A program made the translations under genes and the position numbers. A stretch of DNA of 64,000 nt, taken from Sphingobium yanoikuyae. GTDB lineage: Bacteria > Pseudomonadota > Alphaproteobacteria > Sphingomonadales > Sphingomonadaceae. Below are positions 44,352-53,545 of the stretch, piece by piece (position 1 is the stretch's first letter; each line of letters opens with the position of its first letter). The stretch covers positions 2,753,001 through 2,817,000 of the forward strand of contig NZ_CP139979.1 of NCBI RefSeq assembly GCF_034424525.1. Direction: 5' to 3'. Below the pieces are notes generated by a model. It had not been told where the DNA came from, searched no databases, and saw nothing but the letters and a program-made list of their open reading frames with translations.

Positions 44352-45593
44352 ATGCTGATCGCGATGATGATGGCCGCGCACACTGGCGCTGCCCCGCCCG
44401 CCTCCAAGTGGCCGACAATCATGGCATCCATGACCGTCTCTCGCCCTTCGACGCCCCCTGCACCATCGCCGGCCGACAACGAAGATACCATGCTGATCGT
44501 CGACGGCGTGCGCATCGATGCCAGCGCTGCGGCGCTGGCGGCCTGCCTCGCCCGCTCATGCCCTCCAGACGAAGATATGGAGGCCGCCACCGTCCACGCT
44601 GAAAATCAGTTGCTGGCAGGCGATCATCAGGGCGCGCGCGATACGCTGCGTCAGGCCCGCGCCCGCAACCACCGCCACCAGCGGGATTATCCGGTTCAGG
44701 TCGGCCAACTGCTCGACTTCGATGCCGACGTCGCGTCCTACAAGGGGCTGGCGGACTATAGCCGCACCGGCACCATCGATGCGCTCGACGCGCTCAAGGC
44801 CGGGCTGCCCCTGCATGATCGCCGCATCGCCATGCAGCGGATGCGCGTTGGCGACGTCTTTCTGCGTCAGGGCAAGATGCGCAGCGCCACCGGTTTTTAC
44901 GACCGCGTAGCCAAGGAAGCGAGCGCCCAGGGCTGGCCCGAGATGGAAGGGTTCGCCCTGTTTCGCGGCCTCACCGCCTATGCGACTGCAGCCAGTGTCG
45001 ACCCGGCCTATGATGACGAGGCGCAACGCCGCTACGCCGCATTGAAAAGCCGGACAGTTCCTTCCATCCGCCCCTATCAGGACGCTGCGCTAATCATGCT
45101 GGCGAAACTGGAACTGATGAAAAATGGCCTGTCCGAGGAGGAACTGACGCGCCGCCTGTCGGGCCTGCGTTCCGCGTCGCCCCTGCTGGTGGTCGGCCCG
45201 CGGATAGAAGCCCAGGGTAACAGCCTGGTCCTGTGGACCGACGACCGGCGCAAACATGCGCTTCTGCCCGCCAATCCATCGGGCCATTGGGCGGAGTTTC
45301 GCTATCTCATCACGCCCGACGGCCGGATCGACGCGATCGAGCAGGTGGGTAGAGGCCGAGCGACCAGCCATGTCAGCCCGGAAGCCTGGGCCGACCTGGT
45401 CGGCGAAGCGCTGGCCCAGCGCCGCTATTTGCCTCTCGCTCTGGCGGCCGGATCGCCGGGCCTGTGGCAACGCGAACGCTTCTTGCTGACAGCCGACCTG
45501 GAACTTCCGCAAAAAAGCCACACCCGCATCCGCCGCCCCGGCGAGAAACTGCACATCCGCAGCTTCCAGATTACAGAAAACGACGCCGACTGA
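44352..45593 (+). CDS. Hypothetical helical-repeat protein
   Basis: 413 residues. I recognise no catalytic motif. The middle (about 80-260) looks like TPR-type helical pairs, for example HAENQLLAGDHQGARDTLRQAR and MRVGDVFLRQGKMRSATGFYDRVAKEA. The C-terminal ~120 residues form a beta-rich domain (YLITPDGRIDAIEQVGRG) that resembles TonB-C-like outputs of energy-transduction proteins, a weak analogy. The N-terminal stretch has no clear signal peptide from this start; ATG at 44490 (MLIVDGVRIDAS) is an alternative. Confidence 0.6.
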   Translation: MLIAMMMAAHTGAAPPASKWPTIMASMTVSRPSTPPAPSPADNEDTMLIVDGVRIDASAAALAACLARSCPPDEDMEAATVHAENQLLAGDHQGARDTLRQARARNHRHQRDYPVQVGQLLDFDADVASYKGLADYSRTGTIDALDALKAGLPLHDRRIAMQRMRVGDVFLRQGKMRSATGFYDRVAKEASAQGWPEMEGFALFRGLTAYATAASVDPAYDDEAQRRYAALKSRTVPSIRPYQDAALIMLAKLELMKNGLSEEELTRRLSGLRSASPLLVVGPRIEAQGNSLVLWTDDRRKHALLPANPSGHWAEFRYLITPDGRIDAIEQVGRGRATSHVSPEAWADLVGEALAQRRYLPLALAAGSPGLWQRERFLLTADLELPQKSHTRIRRPGEKLHIRSFQITENDAD

Positions 45594-45640
45594 TGGGCCG
45601 AAAATGGCCGGCGAGGTTTCGACACGTTTTTGCCGTTCCT

Positions 45641-45784
45641 TCTCCCTTAGAGGGAGAAAGATGCCCCCCCCCCGCCCCTTGTGTAGTTGGAGGAAAGCGG
45701 GGGACGAAAACTGATCCCCCCCGAATGCTGCCCGTTCGGTTTCCACCCCCCGCGAATTCGGTCTGCGGACCGGCACTAAAGGGT
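45641..45784. repeat. GC-skewed repeat-rich intergenic stretch
   Basis: TCTCCCTTAGAGGGAGA hairpin, a run of ten C and later C7, and GGGGGACGAAAACTGATCCCCCC. No gene is seen in 45594-45840. Confidence 0.5.
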
Positions 45785-45840
45785 GGTTAGCAGAACGGCG
45801 GCTTTCAGCCGACTGTTGGCAAAATCGGACACCAATTGGC

Positions 45841-46377
45841 TTATCCGACGCCTAATAGCATTTCGTAAAAGCGGCCGTATGTTCGCCCTCCTGCAACTTT
45901 CACACAGTCTTTGAGAGCCTCTTGTTGAAATGCTGTGCCTGCTCGATCGACGATCATGCACGCGCCCAGATATTCTCCCGCTATGGACAGGGCAGCGAGC
46001 AGACTCGCTCCGTTCCGCGCGCATTTCCATATCAGGTGATCTGGGTCAGCATGGTCACGCACTACCAGTTCTCCGGAGGGGGTCTCCAGAGTTAGGTAAT
46101 CTGCTTCTACATCACCTATGATAAAACCGTTTTGCACTGGCTCAGGAAGGTCGCGGAAACGGACCATACCTATTTCGGTGTTGCTGGCGTCATAGCGCGC
46201 AAACAAATCACGCAACGTAGGGTCTGGGAGATTATTAGATTGCGCCATCGTTCGATCGAACATTTCGAAAGACGATGAAATATCAATAACCTCGTCCTTG
46301 CTGAGGCCGATGGTGGCAAAGGCTTCTGCGGCAGGCTTCGCGTTCCGAAGAGCATTCTTGAATGACAATGCGTCCAC
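45841..46377 (-). CDS. Hypothetical protein, possibly SUKH-like
   Basis: 178 residues, with clearly lower GC than its neighbours. The middle FRDLPEPVQNGFIIGDVEADYLTLETPSGELVVRDHADPDHLIWKCARNGASLLAALSIAGEYL has the order seen in SUKH/SMI1-like immunity folds (a strand with DVEAD, then strands, then a C-terminal helix with hydrophobic pairs). The match is only by eye. No toxin gene is adjacent, and it lies between two repeat blocks, as an isolated transferred gene might. Confidence 0.5.
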   Translation of the reverse strand: MDALSFKNALRNAKPAAEAFATIGLSKDEVIDISSSFEMFDRTMAQSNNLPDPTLRDLFARYDASNTEIGMVRFRDLPEPVQNGFIIGDVEADYLTLETPSGELVVRDHADPDHLIWKCARNGASLLAALSIAGEYLGACMIVDRAGTAFQQEALKDCVKVAGGRTYGRFYEMLLGVG

Positions 46378-46479
46378 CGAGTTTCCTGTTCGCTTTGATA
46401 GGCAAGCTAGGTTTCGATGGCCGCTTTAATGCATTTCGGCAATCTCCATAAGCGGCAATAATTGGTCGCTTTCAGACCA

Positions 46480-46645
46480 TCCTCCCCTGCAAGGGGAGTT
46501 CAAGGGAGACCCGTGCCTCCCTTGAACTGGCCGTAGACCAGACGGAGGGATCTCCCCCTCTCTATAGGGCGCGTGCCTCCACCACCTCATAGTCCCTTCC
46601 GCAGAGTTGCGTGCCTCTGCGGAGCCTCGCAGGGGAGGAACTTAC
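46480..46645. repeat. Composite palindromic intergenic repeat
   Basis: TCCTCCCCTGCAAGGGGA and the closing CGCAGGGGAGGA enclose GTTCAAGGGAGACCCGTGCCTCCCTTGAAC and CCGCAGAGTTGCGTGCCTCTGCGG hairpins. The layout resembles 38921-39047. The gap 46378-46744 holds no gene that I can support. Confidence 0.65.
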
Positions 46646-46744
46646 CGCCGCAAATGATCGTCAGCCTTGAAAGCCCGACGCCCGCATTGCCCCCGCGCCA
46701 CCCTGCCCCTATCCACCAGCCCCCTTTCTCCCTATCTACCGCCC

Positions 46745-47302
46745 ATGTACCGCCTGTTCGTCGCCATCCGTCCGCCTGCCACGATCCGCAGCCAGCTTCT
46801 GGCCCAGATGGCCGGCGTTCCCGGCGCGCGTTGGCAGGATGATGGCCAGTTGCACCTGACCCTGCGCTTCATCGGGCAAGTGGATCGCCATCAGGCGGAT
46901 GATATTGCCGATGCGCTCGCCGGCGTCCGCTTCCAGCCGTTCGCCCTCGCGCTCGCCGGCGCCGGCTATTTCGAACGGCGCGGCGTGGTCGACACCTTAT
47001 GGGCCGGGGTGCAGCCGCGCGATCCGCTCGCCCATCTCCATGCCAAGGTGGATCGCGCCTGCATATCGACCGGCAGCGCGCCCGAAGCCCGCGCCTATCT
47101 GCCGCACATCACCCTCGCCCGCTTCAGCCGGCACGGCGGCGATATCGCGCCTTTCCTGGCGCTGCACGCCGGCCTTGCATCGCCCGCCTTCACCGTGGAC
47201 GAATTCAGCCTCTATGAAAGCCGGCTCGGCCATGCCGGCTCGAGCTATCACGCGGTCGAAACCTATCGCGCAGACGGTCATCCCGGCGCCCGCGACGATT
47301 GA
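46745..47302 (+). CDS. thpR: RNA 2',3'-cyclic phosphodiesterase (2'-5' RNA ligase family)
   Basis: 185 residues from ATG at 46745; upstream in-frame starts add a non-conserved proline-rich segment. The two HxT motifs are HLTL (His37) and HITL (His121), and MYRLFVAIRPP and ESRLGHAGSSYHAVETY are family-typical. It opens or closes 2',3'-cyclic or 2'-5' phosphodiester ends in RNA. Confidence 0.92.
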   Translation: MYRLFVAIRPPATIRSQLLAQMAGVPGARWQDDGQLHLTLRFIGQVDRHQADDIADALAGVRFQPFALALAGAGYFERRGVVDTLWAGVQPRDPLAHLHAKVDRACISTGSAPEARAYLPHITLARFSRHGGDIAPFLALHAGLASPAFTVDEFSLYESRLGHAGSSYHAVETYRADGHPGARDD

Positions 47303-47326
47303 CGCGGACGCCGGGGAAATCATGCC

Positions 47327-47863
47327 TCAGCCAACGCTCAGCACACCACAGGCGACGCGGCCGCCCGCATTGCCGGTCGGGTCGCTCTTGTAGTCGTCGG
47401 CCTGGGCATGGATCACGATGGCCGCGCCATCGGCATCCAGCAGCGGCGTCGCGCCGTCACTGATCGCGCCGCCCGGCACCACATATTCGATCTCTCCGCT
47501 GCCGTCCGGCTTGGCCTGCATGTTGGGCATGTCGCCCATATGCATGCCCTGCGGATTATCCTTGCCATGCTGATGGCTGGTCGGGTTCCAATGGCCACCC
47601 GCGCTGGTGAAATCCGGACCGGTGCAGACGCCGGTGGTGTGGATATGCACCGCGTGGATGCCCGGCGTCAGCCCCTGCGCCTTGACCACGACATGCAGGC
47701 CATCGCCCGCCTGGGTCACGACGGCGGTGCCGCGCGCGCTGCCATCGCCAGCGGCCAGCTTGGCCTTGGCGGTCGGCGCGGCGGGCGCGCTCTGGCTGGT
47801 CGCGGCACAGGCCGTCACGGCAGCGAGCAGAGGCAGGGCAAGGAACAGGGCGGCGGTCTTCAT
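47327..47863 (-). CDS. sodC: Periplasmic Cu/Zn superoxide dismutase, probable lipoprotein
   Basis: 178 residues from ATG at 47863. MKTAALFLALPLLAAVTAC ends in a lipobox-like VTAC, so it is probably membrane-tethered. AVHIHTTGVC supplies copper-ligand histidines, GGHWNPTSHQHG the zinc/bridging region, DGAAIVIHAQADDY the last copper His, and GNAGGRVACGVL the disulfide Cys and active-site Arg. It removes superoxide in the periplasm. Convergent with thpR. The 490-bp gap upstream (47864-48353) shows only the ompA terminator. Confidence 0.93.
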   Translation of the reverse strand: MKTAALFLALPLLAAVTACAATSQSAPAAPTAKAKLAAGDGSARGTAVVTQAGDGLHVVVKAQGLTPGIHAVHIHTTGVCTGPDFTSAGGHWNPTSHQHGKDNPQGMHMGDMPNMQAKPDGSGEIEYVVPGGAISDGATPLLDADGAAIVIHAQADDYKSDPTGNAGGRVACGVLSVG

Positions 47864-48291
47864 GGCAAACTCCCGATCACGGAAACAACTGCGCGAACGC
47901 GGCAGACGCGTCTTTGTTGCCGATCCGATCCGGTTTGTCATGACCCTTCTGCATATCGTTCGCAATAAAAGCAGGGAGATAGCATGGCATCCATGCTGAC
48001 GCCCCTCCTTCACCGCCCCAAAGAGCCGTCCGGAGGCAATAGCCTGAGATCGCGATGTGTCATATGTCAGGCCGAAGCCCGGTAGCAATCCAGATCGCAG
48101 CGTTATCGGTTCGCCCCGGCAAATAGCTGGCCGGCCATGAGCGCAGACATGATCAACCGCCCATGCGCCGATCGTCTACGCTGCCCAGCACATGACATCC
48201 CGGACATATATCCGTTCCACCCGGATCGCGACAGACTGCAACGCACGACAGGTCAGCGCCCGACAGCCCAGCGCGCGCGACGCAGGACAAG

Positions 48292-48321
48292 AAAAAGGGG
48301 CCGATCTTGCGACCGGCCCCT
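48292..48321 (-). terminator. Rho-independent terminator of the OmpA gene
   Basis: On the minus strand, GGGGCCGGTC and GATCGGCCCC pair imperfectly around GCAA and are followed by TTTTTC. It lies 33 bp past the ompA stop. Confidence 0.85.
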
Positions 48322-48353
48322 CTTCATATTCCATCCCGAAGGACGGAAATTTC

Positions 48354-49430
48354 TTACTGACCCGAACCCGGACCGTAGCTGATTTCCACGCGACGGTTCT
48401 GGACTTCGCGAACGCCGTCCGCGGTGTCGACGCGCGGCTTCGATTCACCGAAGGCCTGGGTGGTCATCACGCCGTCAGGGATACCCTTCGAGGCGAGATA
48501 GGCCTTGGCGGCGTCAGCGCGACGCTGCGACAGACCGACGTTGTACGAGGCTGCGCCCGAACGGTCAGCGTGACCGGCAAGCATGACCTGGGCGTTGCCG
48601 CAAGCGCTGTAGGCCGAAACCGCGTTGTCCAGAATGGTGGCGGCGTCAGGCGTGATGTCCGACTTGTCCCATTCGAAGAAGACAATGTACGGCCCAGGCG
48701 AGCATTCCGGCGCCGGCGGGGGCGGCGGAGGCGGCGGCGGGGGCGGCGGGGGCGGCGGCGGCGGCGGCGGCGGCGGAGCAGGCTCAGCCGGAGCGCCGAA
48801 GTTGTAGGTCAGGCCGAGCAGCAGGCTGTGCGTACGCAGCTTGGTGCTGGCTTCCGAACCGGCGGGGCCACCGATGGTGGTGTAGGCCGGGATCAGCTTG
48901 ATGTCGTCCTGGTTGAAGAAGCGATACTTCAGCGAGACGTCGACATTGTTGGTGACCGGGTAACGCACGCCGGCGATCGCCTGCCAGGCGAAACCGGTGT
49001 CGCTGTCGTTCACCAGGTCGTTGGCCAGCTTGCCACGCGACACGCCGACACCGCCGCCGACGAAGCCCTGCAGGCCGTCATCGGGACCGAAGTCGAGCAG
49101 GCCGTTCAGCATGAACGAGAGGGCCGAGGCCGCACCGCCGAAGCCGCTATCGTCGAGGTCGACCTTGGCGCGCTTGTAGGCAGCTTCGGCTTCGAGGCGG
49201 AAGCCGCCGAAGTCGTAGCCGATATTGGCGTCGAAATCATAACCCTTATGGTAGTCAGCCGCTACGGTGTTGCTGGCTGCGGTACCGTTACCGGGGGTGA
49301 AGGTGATGTCCTGATCTTCAACGATCATAACGCCGGCGTCGACGCCGACATACCAGCTGTTGTCGCGCGCCAAGGCCGGGGTGGCCAGGGCACTGGTCGC
49401 AAGCGCAGCCGCGAGGGCAAGCTTCCGCAT
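48354..49430 (-). CDS. OmpA-family outer-membrane protein with poly-proline linker
   Basis: 358 residues from ATG at 49430 (AGGGGAATTC upstream); the upstream in-frame extension is not a signal peptide. MRKLALAAALATSALATPALA is the signal peptide. An eight-strand OmpA-like barrel runs to about 230, then 21 consecutive prolines (48714-48776), then an OmpA/MotB peptidoglycan-binding domain (IVFFEWDKSDITPDA, VMLAGHADRSGAASYNVGLSQRRADAAKAYL, NRRVEISYG) with the diaminopimelate-binding Asp/Arg. It anchors the outer membrane to peptidoglycan. Confidence 0.95.
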   Translation of the reverse strand: MRKLALAAALATSALATPALARDNSWYVGVDAGVMIVEDQDITFTPGNGTAASNTVAADYHKGYDFDANIGYDFGGFRLEAEAAYKRAKVDLDDSGFGGAASALSFMLNGLLDFGPDDGLQGFVGGGVGVSRGKLANDLVNDSDTGFAWQAIAGVRYPVTNNVDVSLKYRFFNQDDIKLIPAYTTIGGPAGSEASTKLRTHSLLLGLTYNFGAPAEPAPPPPPPPPPPPPPPPPPPPPPAPECSPGPYIVFFEWDKSDITPDAATILDNAVSAYSACGNAQVMLAGHADRSGAASYNVGLSQRRADAAKAYLASKGIPDGVMTTQAFGESKPRVDTADGVREVQNRRVEISYGPGSGQ

Positions 49431-49612
49431 TTGAATTCCCCTTTCAAAAGTGTCACGAAGGACTGCTGAAACCATGTATCGGCAAGAAGGTTTCATGGCA
49501 AGTCCACAATTCGTGAAACCGTTGCAAAAATAACGCAGTAGGGACATCCCCGAGGCTAGCCTCCAAGCTAATACCTACCCCTCTCCATGAAAAGATCGCC
49601 GATACTCCAGAA

Positions 49613-50116
49613 TTACATGGAGATCAGGCCATGAGCCTGCAAAGCGGCCAATATCGCGGCAATTGCGCCACGACTCTCGACATCCACGGTCGTGCCACCG
49701 GCCGGCCCGGCGATCGCGGCCAGGCGCGCGCCGACAATTTGCTGCCCTTCGACATAAAATCCGTCGCCGCGCACAGCACTATCCCGCCAGGCCGTACCGT
49801 CATATGCCATGCCATGGCCGCGGTCCGCGACTTCCAACCGCAATCCAGGGCGTGGCGCGACAAAACGCCAGCCCCCATCCGTCCAGCCGGCAACATGCGC
49901 CTCCCGCCCGGCCCAGGCGCCGCTCGCCCCCGCCGCCACGATCCAGCATTGCCCGGCAACCGGTGCCGTCGGCGGCGCCGCCAGGTCGGCGCTTTCCACC
50001 ACCCCGTGCAACAGCATGTCGATCCGCGCCAGCGCCTCATTATGCATGATTTCCTTCTGCGCCTGCCCGGCATGGAGCAGCGGCAGCGCCCAGCGATCGC
50101 TCGTCTCGTTCATCAT
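49613..50116 (-). CDS. DUF2793 tail-associated protein
   Basis: 167 residues. RWALPLLHAGQAQKEIMHNEALARIDMLLH is the DUF2793 signature, followed by a beta-rich segment with AWAGREAHVAGWTDGGWRFVAPRPG. DUF2793 proteins sit at the end of alphaproteobacterial phage/GTA tail operons and are thought to be part of the tail tip or fibre. Ten bp after the gp15-like gene, last in the cluster. Confidence 0.85.
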   Translation of the reverse strand: MMNETSDRWALPLLHAGQAQKEIMHNEALARIDMLLHGVVESADLAAPPTAPVAGQCWIVAAGASGAWAGREAHVAGWTDGGWRFVAPRPGLRLEVADRGHGMAYDGTAWRDSAVRGDGFYVEGQQIVGARLAAIAGPAGGTTVDVESRGAIAAILAALQAHGLISM

Positions 50117-50126
50117 CCTCGCCTCC

Positions 50127-52319
50127 TTACAGCAGCATCTCGATCGTCCCCGGCCGCCCCAGCGCCCGCGTGCCGACCTGCCGCACGTCCATGCTCAGCG
50201 GCCCGCTCGCGCCATCCATCGCGATCATCGCCGCATCATAGGTCCAGCCCGGTTCCGTCACCTCGGCCCGCCGCACCAGCCGCGCCCCGTCCAGCACCCG
50301 CAGCTCATAGCGCTCTTTTTCCTCGGCCAATGGCACCTCCCCACCGCTGCTCCAGCGCCACCCCGCCCGGCTGCGCCGGGTCCAGCCGATCCGCCATCCG
50401 CCCGCCCCGTCCGGCGCCGCGTTCAGATGCACCGGCGCCGGCGGCACCAGCGCCGCGCCGCTGATCGTGATTTCCGCCGTCGCGGGTTCCACGTCCCCGA
50501 TGCCGATCGCCAGCAGCCGCATCGCCGCGCCGATATCCCCCTCCATCCCCGCCGCCGCCAGCGGATCGACCAGCCGGTCCGCCTCGATCAGCAGGAAGGG
50601 CGTGCCGGCCGCCTGCCCCGCCATCGCCCATTCCGTGCCGCGCAGCCCGCGCCGCAGCGCCTCCAGCCGATAGCTGGCCGGCCCGGTCCGCACTGCCCGG
50701 CCGAACTGGATCAGTTCCTGCCCCACCAGGCACAAATTGCGCCCCTGCGCCAAGGCCGCGCCGTCCGCGCTCGCCAGTTCCATATCCTCGGCCAGCAATG
50801 TCACCGACAGGCTGTTCACCATGTCGAGCAGCAGCGTGCTGCCCGGCGGCAAGGCCGCGTCGATCTGCCCCATCACCGCGCGCGACGCCGTCCGCCCGAT
50901 CGGCTCTGCGGTCCCGCCCGCGTCCAGCGCATAGAGCGCCGCGCTGCGCCAGCCCGGCCCGCCGCTCGCCGCCGCCACCAGTTGCGGCCCGTTCGCCACC
51001 CCCTCGGTCAGGCGCGGCAAGTCCGCCAGCATCAGCCGGGTGGGGCCATGCGGCGCATCCAGCTGCCGCACGATCTGGCCGGATGACACGCTGCCCGGCG
51101 CATGCCCGCCGGCCCCCGCCAGCCGCCGCAGCGCCAGCCGCACCGCCATCGCCTCCCATTCCCGTTCCTCGATCCGCCACAGCCCCGGCGCATCGGCCAG
51201 CGCCACGATCATCCCCGGCTCCAGTTCCAGAGCCCGCCAGTCGCCGCGCACCATCATCCGGTCGCGCCCGGCCCAGATACCGTCCAGCCTTTGCCGCGCC
51301 ACCGATCGCGCCGCCCCACCGCTCAGCACCGCCGGCAGTTCGATCCCGCGCTCGATCCGCCCCGGCCCCGGCCGCGTCACCCGCTGCACCCCGGCCTGAT
51401 AGTCGCGCGCCGGATCATGATGCCGCACCGACAGCGCCAGCGCGACGCTGTCCGCTCCCGCATCGGATCGCTCCACCGGATCGATCGCCCGGCCATTGAT
51501 CCGGCTGCACCGCATCGCCGGGTCCAGCAGCGCCACCGCCGGCCCGGCCTCCCCCACCAGCTGCGCCCCGTCGCCGCACAACCCCAGCCCATAGGCCTCG
51601 ACCAGCGGCGCGATCGCTTCGGACAGGTCCGCCCCGCTCGCGGCAAAGCCCTCGACCTGGCTTTCCGCCGCGCACCCCATCTGCCCCTCGCTCAGCGCGC
51701 CAACGATCGCATCGATCGTCACCGCGCCCGCATCCGCCTCCACCTCGAAGGTCAGCGATGGAATGCGACTGCCATAATCGGACAGCAGCAGATCCTCGAA
51801 CACCACATAGGCGATGCCGCAATGCGCCGGCGTCATGCCCGCTCCTTGCGCCGACGCGATCAGCGGATCGGGCGCCTGATCCTCGCCCCCTTCATGCAGG
51901 CGAAACGCCCCCAGCTGCGTCTTGAAATCGCCCGCCGCCCCGCGCAGCAGATTGCCGTCGGCCCAGATCCGCCCGATCGATCGCACGCCCCGCGCCGACA
52001 GCGCCACCGCAAAACTCGCCGAATAGCTGTAGCTCGTGCTGCTCCCCTGCCCCTTGCCACCGCCGCTTTTCGTGCGGATCTCGCGCAGGTCGGTCGCCCA
52101 TATCACCGTGCCCGCCACCCGCATCCTGCCGAACAGCCGGGGCATCTGCGTGCCATAGCTCGATGTCTGCAACTGCAGGTCGCTCAGCCGCGCGCCTTCC
52201 CGCCCCTTCGCCTTGAACAGCACTTCCCGGTCCAGCACATTGCCGATCAGCCCACCGATCGCGCCGCCGATCGGCCCGCCCAGCGCCGTCCCCACCGCGG
52301 TCAGCACCATCGTCGCCAT
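50127..52319 (-). CDS. GTA gp15-like tail hub/baseplate protein
   Basis: 730 residues. The N-terminal glycine-rich helix VGTALGGPIGGAIGGLIGN and DLQLQTSSYGTQMPRLFGRMRVAGTVIWATDLRE are typical of the gp15 family. A phage-tail_3-like core lies in the middle (about 200-420) and a beta-rich end follows. The Rhodobacter protein is about 1,300 residues and carries an internal TIM barrel; that part is not evident here. Start 15 bp after the gp14 stop. Confidence 0.85.
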   Translation of the reverse strand: MATMVLTAVGTALGGPIGGAIGGLIGNVLDREVLFKAKGREGARLSDLQLQTSSYGTQMPRLFGRMRVAGTVIWATDLREIRTKSGGGKGQGSSTSYSYSASFAVALSARGVRSIGRIWADGNLLRGAAGDFKTQLGAFRLHEGGEDQAPDPLIASAQGAGMTPAHCGIAYVVFEDLLLSDYGSRIPSLTFEVEADAGAVTIDAIVGALSEGQMGCAAESQVEGFAASGADLSEAIAPLVEAYGLGLCGDGAQLVGEAGPAVALLDPAMRCSRINGRAIDPVERSDAGADSVALALSVRHHDPARDYQAGVQRVTRPGPGRIERGIELPAVLSGGAARSVARQRLDGIWAGRDRMMVRGDWRALELEPGMIVALADAPGLWRIEEREWEAMAVRLALRRLAGAGGHAPGSVSSGQIVRQLDAPHGPTRLMLADLPRLTEGVANGPQLVAAASGGPGWRSAALYALDAGGTAEPIGRTASRAVMGQIDAALPPGSTLLLDMVNSLSVTLLAEDMELASADGAALAQGRNLCLVGQELIQFGRAVRTGPASYRLEALRRGLRGTEWAMAGQAAGTPFLLIEADRLVDPLAAAGMEGDIGAAMRLLAIGIGDVEPATAEITISGAALVPPAPVHLNAAPDGAGGWRIGWTRRSRAGWRWSSGGEVPLAEEKERYELRVLDGARLVRRAEVTEPGWTYDAAMIAMDGASGPLSMDVRQVGTRALGRPGTIEMLL

Positions 52320-52334
52320 AGCTCTCCCTCCCCT

Positions 52335-52736
52335 TCACGCGCGCCAGATGCGCAGTATCGGCCAGGGCGGCACGCCCGGCGTCTCCACCACCCGCCGCAA
52401 CCCGGCATGGGCATGGACGAAGCCGCCCGGCACCAGGATCAGCAGATGCCGGTGCAGCGCGCCCGGCCGCACCAGCATCATGTCGCCCACCGCCCCGGCC
52501 GTCACCGGCCGCAAACCCGCCGCCCGCGCCCACTCGTCCGCCCGCCGGTCATCGCCGAAGCGCAGCCCATAATCGCCCGGCATCATCGGTGCGTATCCCG
52601 CCGCCCGCATCGCCGCCCCGACCAGCCCGACACAGTCCAGCCCCAGCACCGGATCGCGCCCCTGCAGCCGGAACGGCACGCCCACCAGCGCGCGCGCCGC
52701 CGCCGCGATCGCTGCTCCGCTTCTTGGCCCGCTCAT
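52335..52736 (-). CDS. GTA gp14-like NlpC/P60 cell-wall peptidase
   Basis: 133 residues from ATG at 52736, overlapping gp13 by ATGA. LVGVPFRLQGRDPVLGLDCVGLV contains the catalytic Cys35; GDMMLVRPGALHRHLLIL gives His97; a further His lies in FVHAHAG. Probably carried at the tail tip to cut peptidoglycan stems during DNA entry. Confidence 0.9.
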   Translation of the reverse strand: MSGPRSGAAIAAAARALVGVPFRLQGRDPVLGLDCVGLVGAAMRAAGYAPMMPGDYGLRFGDDRRADEWARAAGLRPVTAGAVGDMMLVRPGALHRHLLILVPGGFVHAHAGLRRVVETPGVPPWPILRIWRA

Positions 52737-53545
52737 CCGCCGGGATAGCGGGTCAACAGGTCGGTGCCCGGCAGATAGGGCTCGCCCCGGAAATTGACCG
52801 CATTGCCAAAGCGCGCCGCGCAACTCGCCAATTGCCGGTCGCACCCCTGCGTCAACAGCGCCAGCGTCCCCGGCTCCACGCCAAAGGGCGGCGGATCGGC
52901 CAGCCGCAGCGCGCCTGCATCATTGTCGACCACCGCCTGGACGATCCCGGCATTGGCGCCGGTCAGCCAGCGGATCATGCCATAGGCATAGATGCCCGCC
53001 TCCAGCCCGGCCGCATCCACCACCATGTCCGCCACGCCCGTCACCGCCACGATCTGCCGCCGCCCGGCCATCGCCACCCGGCATTGCCGGTCGCCCAGCG
53101 TCGCGCGGCAATCGGGCGATGTCGATGGCGCCACCGGCTCGGCCAGCATCGCCGCCGCCGCGCCCACCAGTTCGGCGCTGAACGTGCCACCCTTGCGCGC
53201 CACCGCGCCGATCGTCCCGCGCGCCAGCAGCCGCCACAGCGCGCCCGGCGCCTCCCACTGGGTCAGCCGCAATTCCAGCGCCGCCCCGTCCCAGCGCCCG
53301 GCCATCAGGTCCGCCTCGTTGATCGCATCGGCCACCAGCGCACCGGCGACATCGCTGTCGCTGCCCTCCAGCCCGATGCTGCTGCGGATCGCCGACGGCG
53401 TCATGCCCGGCGCCGCGCGATAGCGCAGCCCGTCAATCTCCAGGTCGCGGTCATGGCTCGTCAGGCCTATCGCCACCCCGTCGCGCCGTTCCAGCCGCCA
53501 GCAAAAGGCCAGCGTGCAGAGCGCCTCCTCCAGTCCCCCGCTCAT
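52733..53545 (-). CDS. GTA gp13-like DUF2163 tail protein
   Basis: 270 residues. LCWRLERRDG-like opening, FTSHD-type LTSHDRDLEIDG, and the C-terminal cysteine-rich domain CRATLGDRQC ... GCDRQLASCAARFGNAVNFRGEPYLPG match DUF2163 with its BR0599 C-terminal domain. In RcGTA this protein joins the distal tail to the hub. ATGA overlap at both ends. Confidence 0.92.
   Translation of the reverse strand: MSGGLEEALCTLAFCWRLERRDGVAIGLTSHDRDLEIDGLRYRAAPGMTPSAIRSSIGLEGSDSDVAGALVADAINEADLMAGRWDGAALELRLTQWEAPGALWRLLARGTIGAVARKGGTFSAELVGAAAAMLAEPVAPSTSPDCRATLGDRQCRVAMAGRRQIVAVTGVADMVVDAAGLEAGIYAYGMIRWLTGANAGIVQAVVDNDAGALRLADPPPFGVEPGTLALLTQGCDRQLASCAARFGNAVNFRGEPYLPGTDLLTRYPGG

Noticed and set aside
42540..44381. 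613-codon minus-strand ORF opposite GH92
   Set aside because: Third-position GC shadow; the plus frame has full GH92 motifs.
51102..52748. 548-codon plus-strand ORF across the gp15 gene
   Set aside because: Composition of the translation (Pro/Arg/His-rich) is typical of antisense frames; gp15 is well supported.
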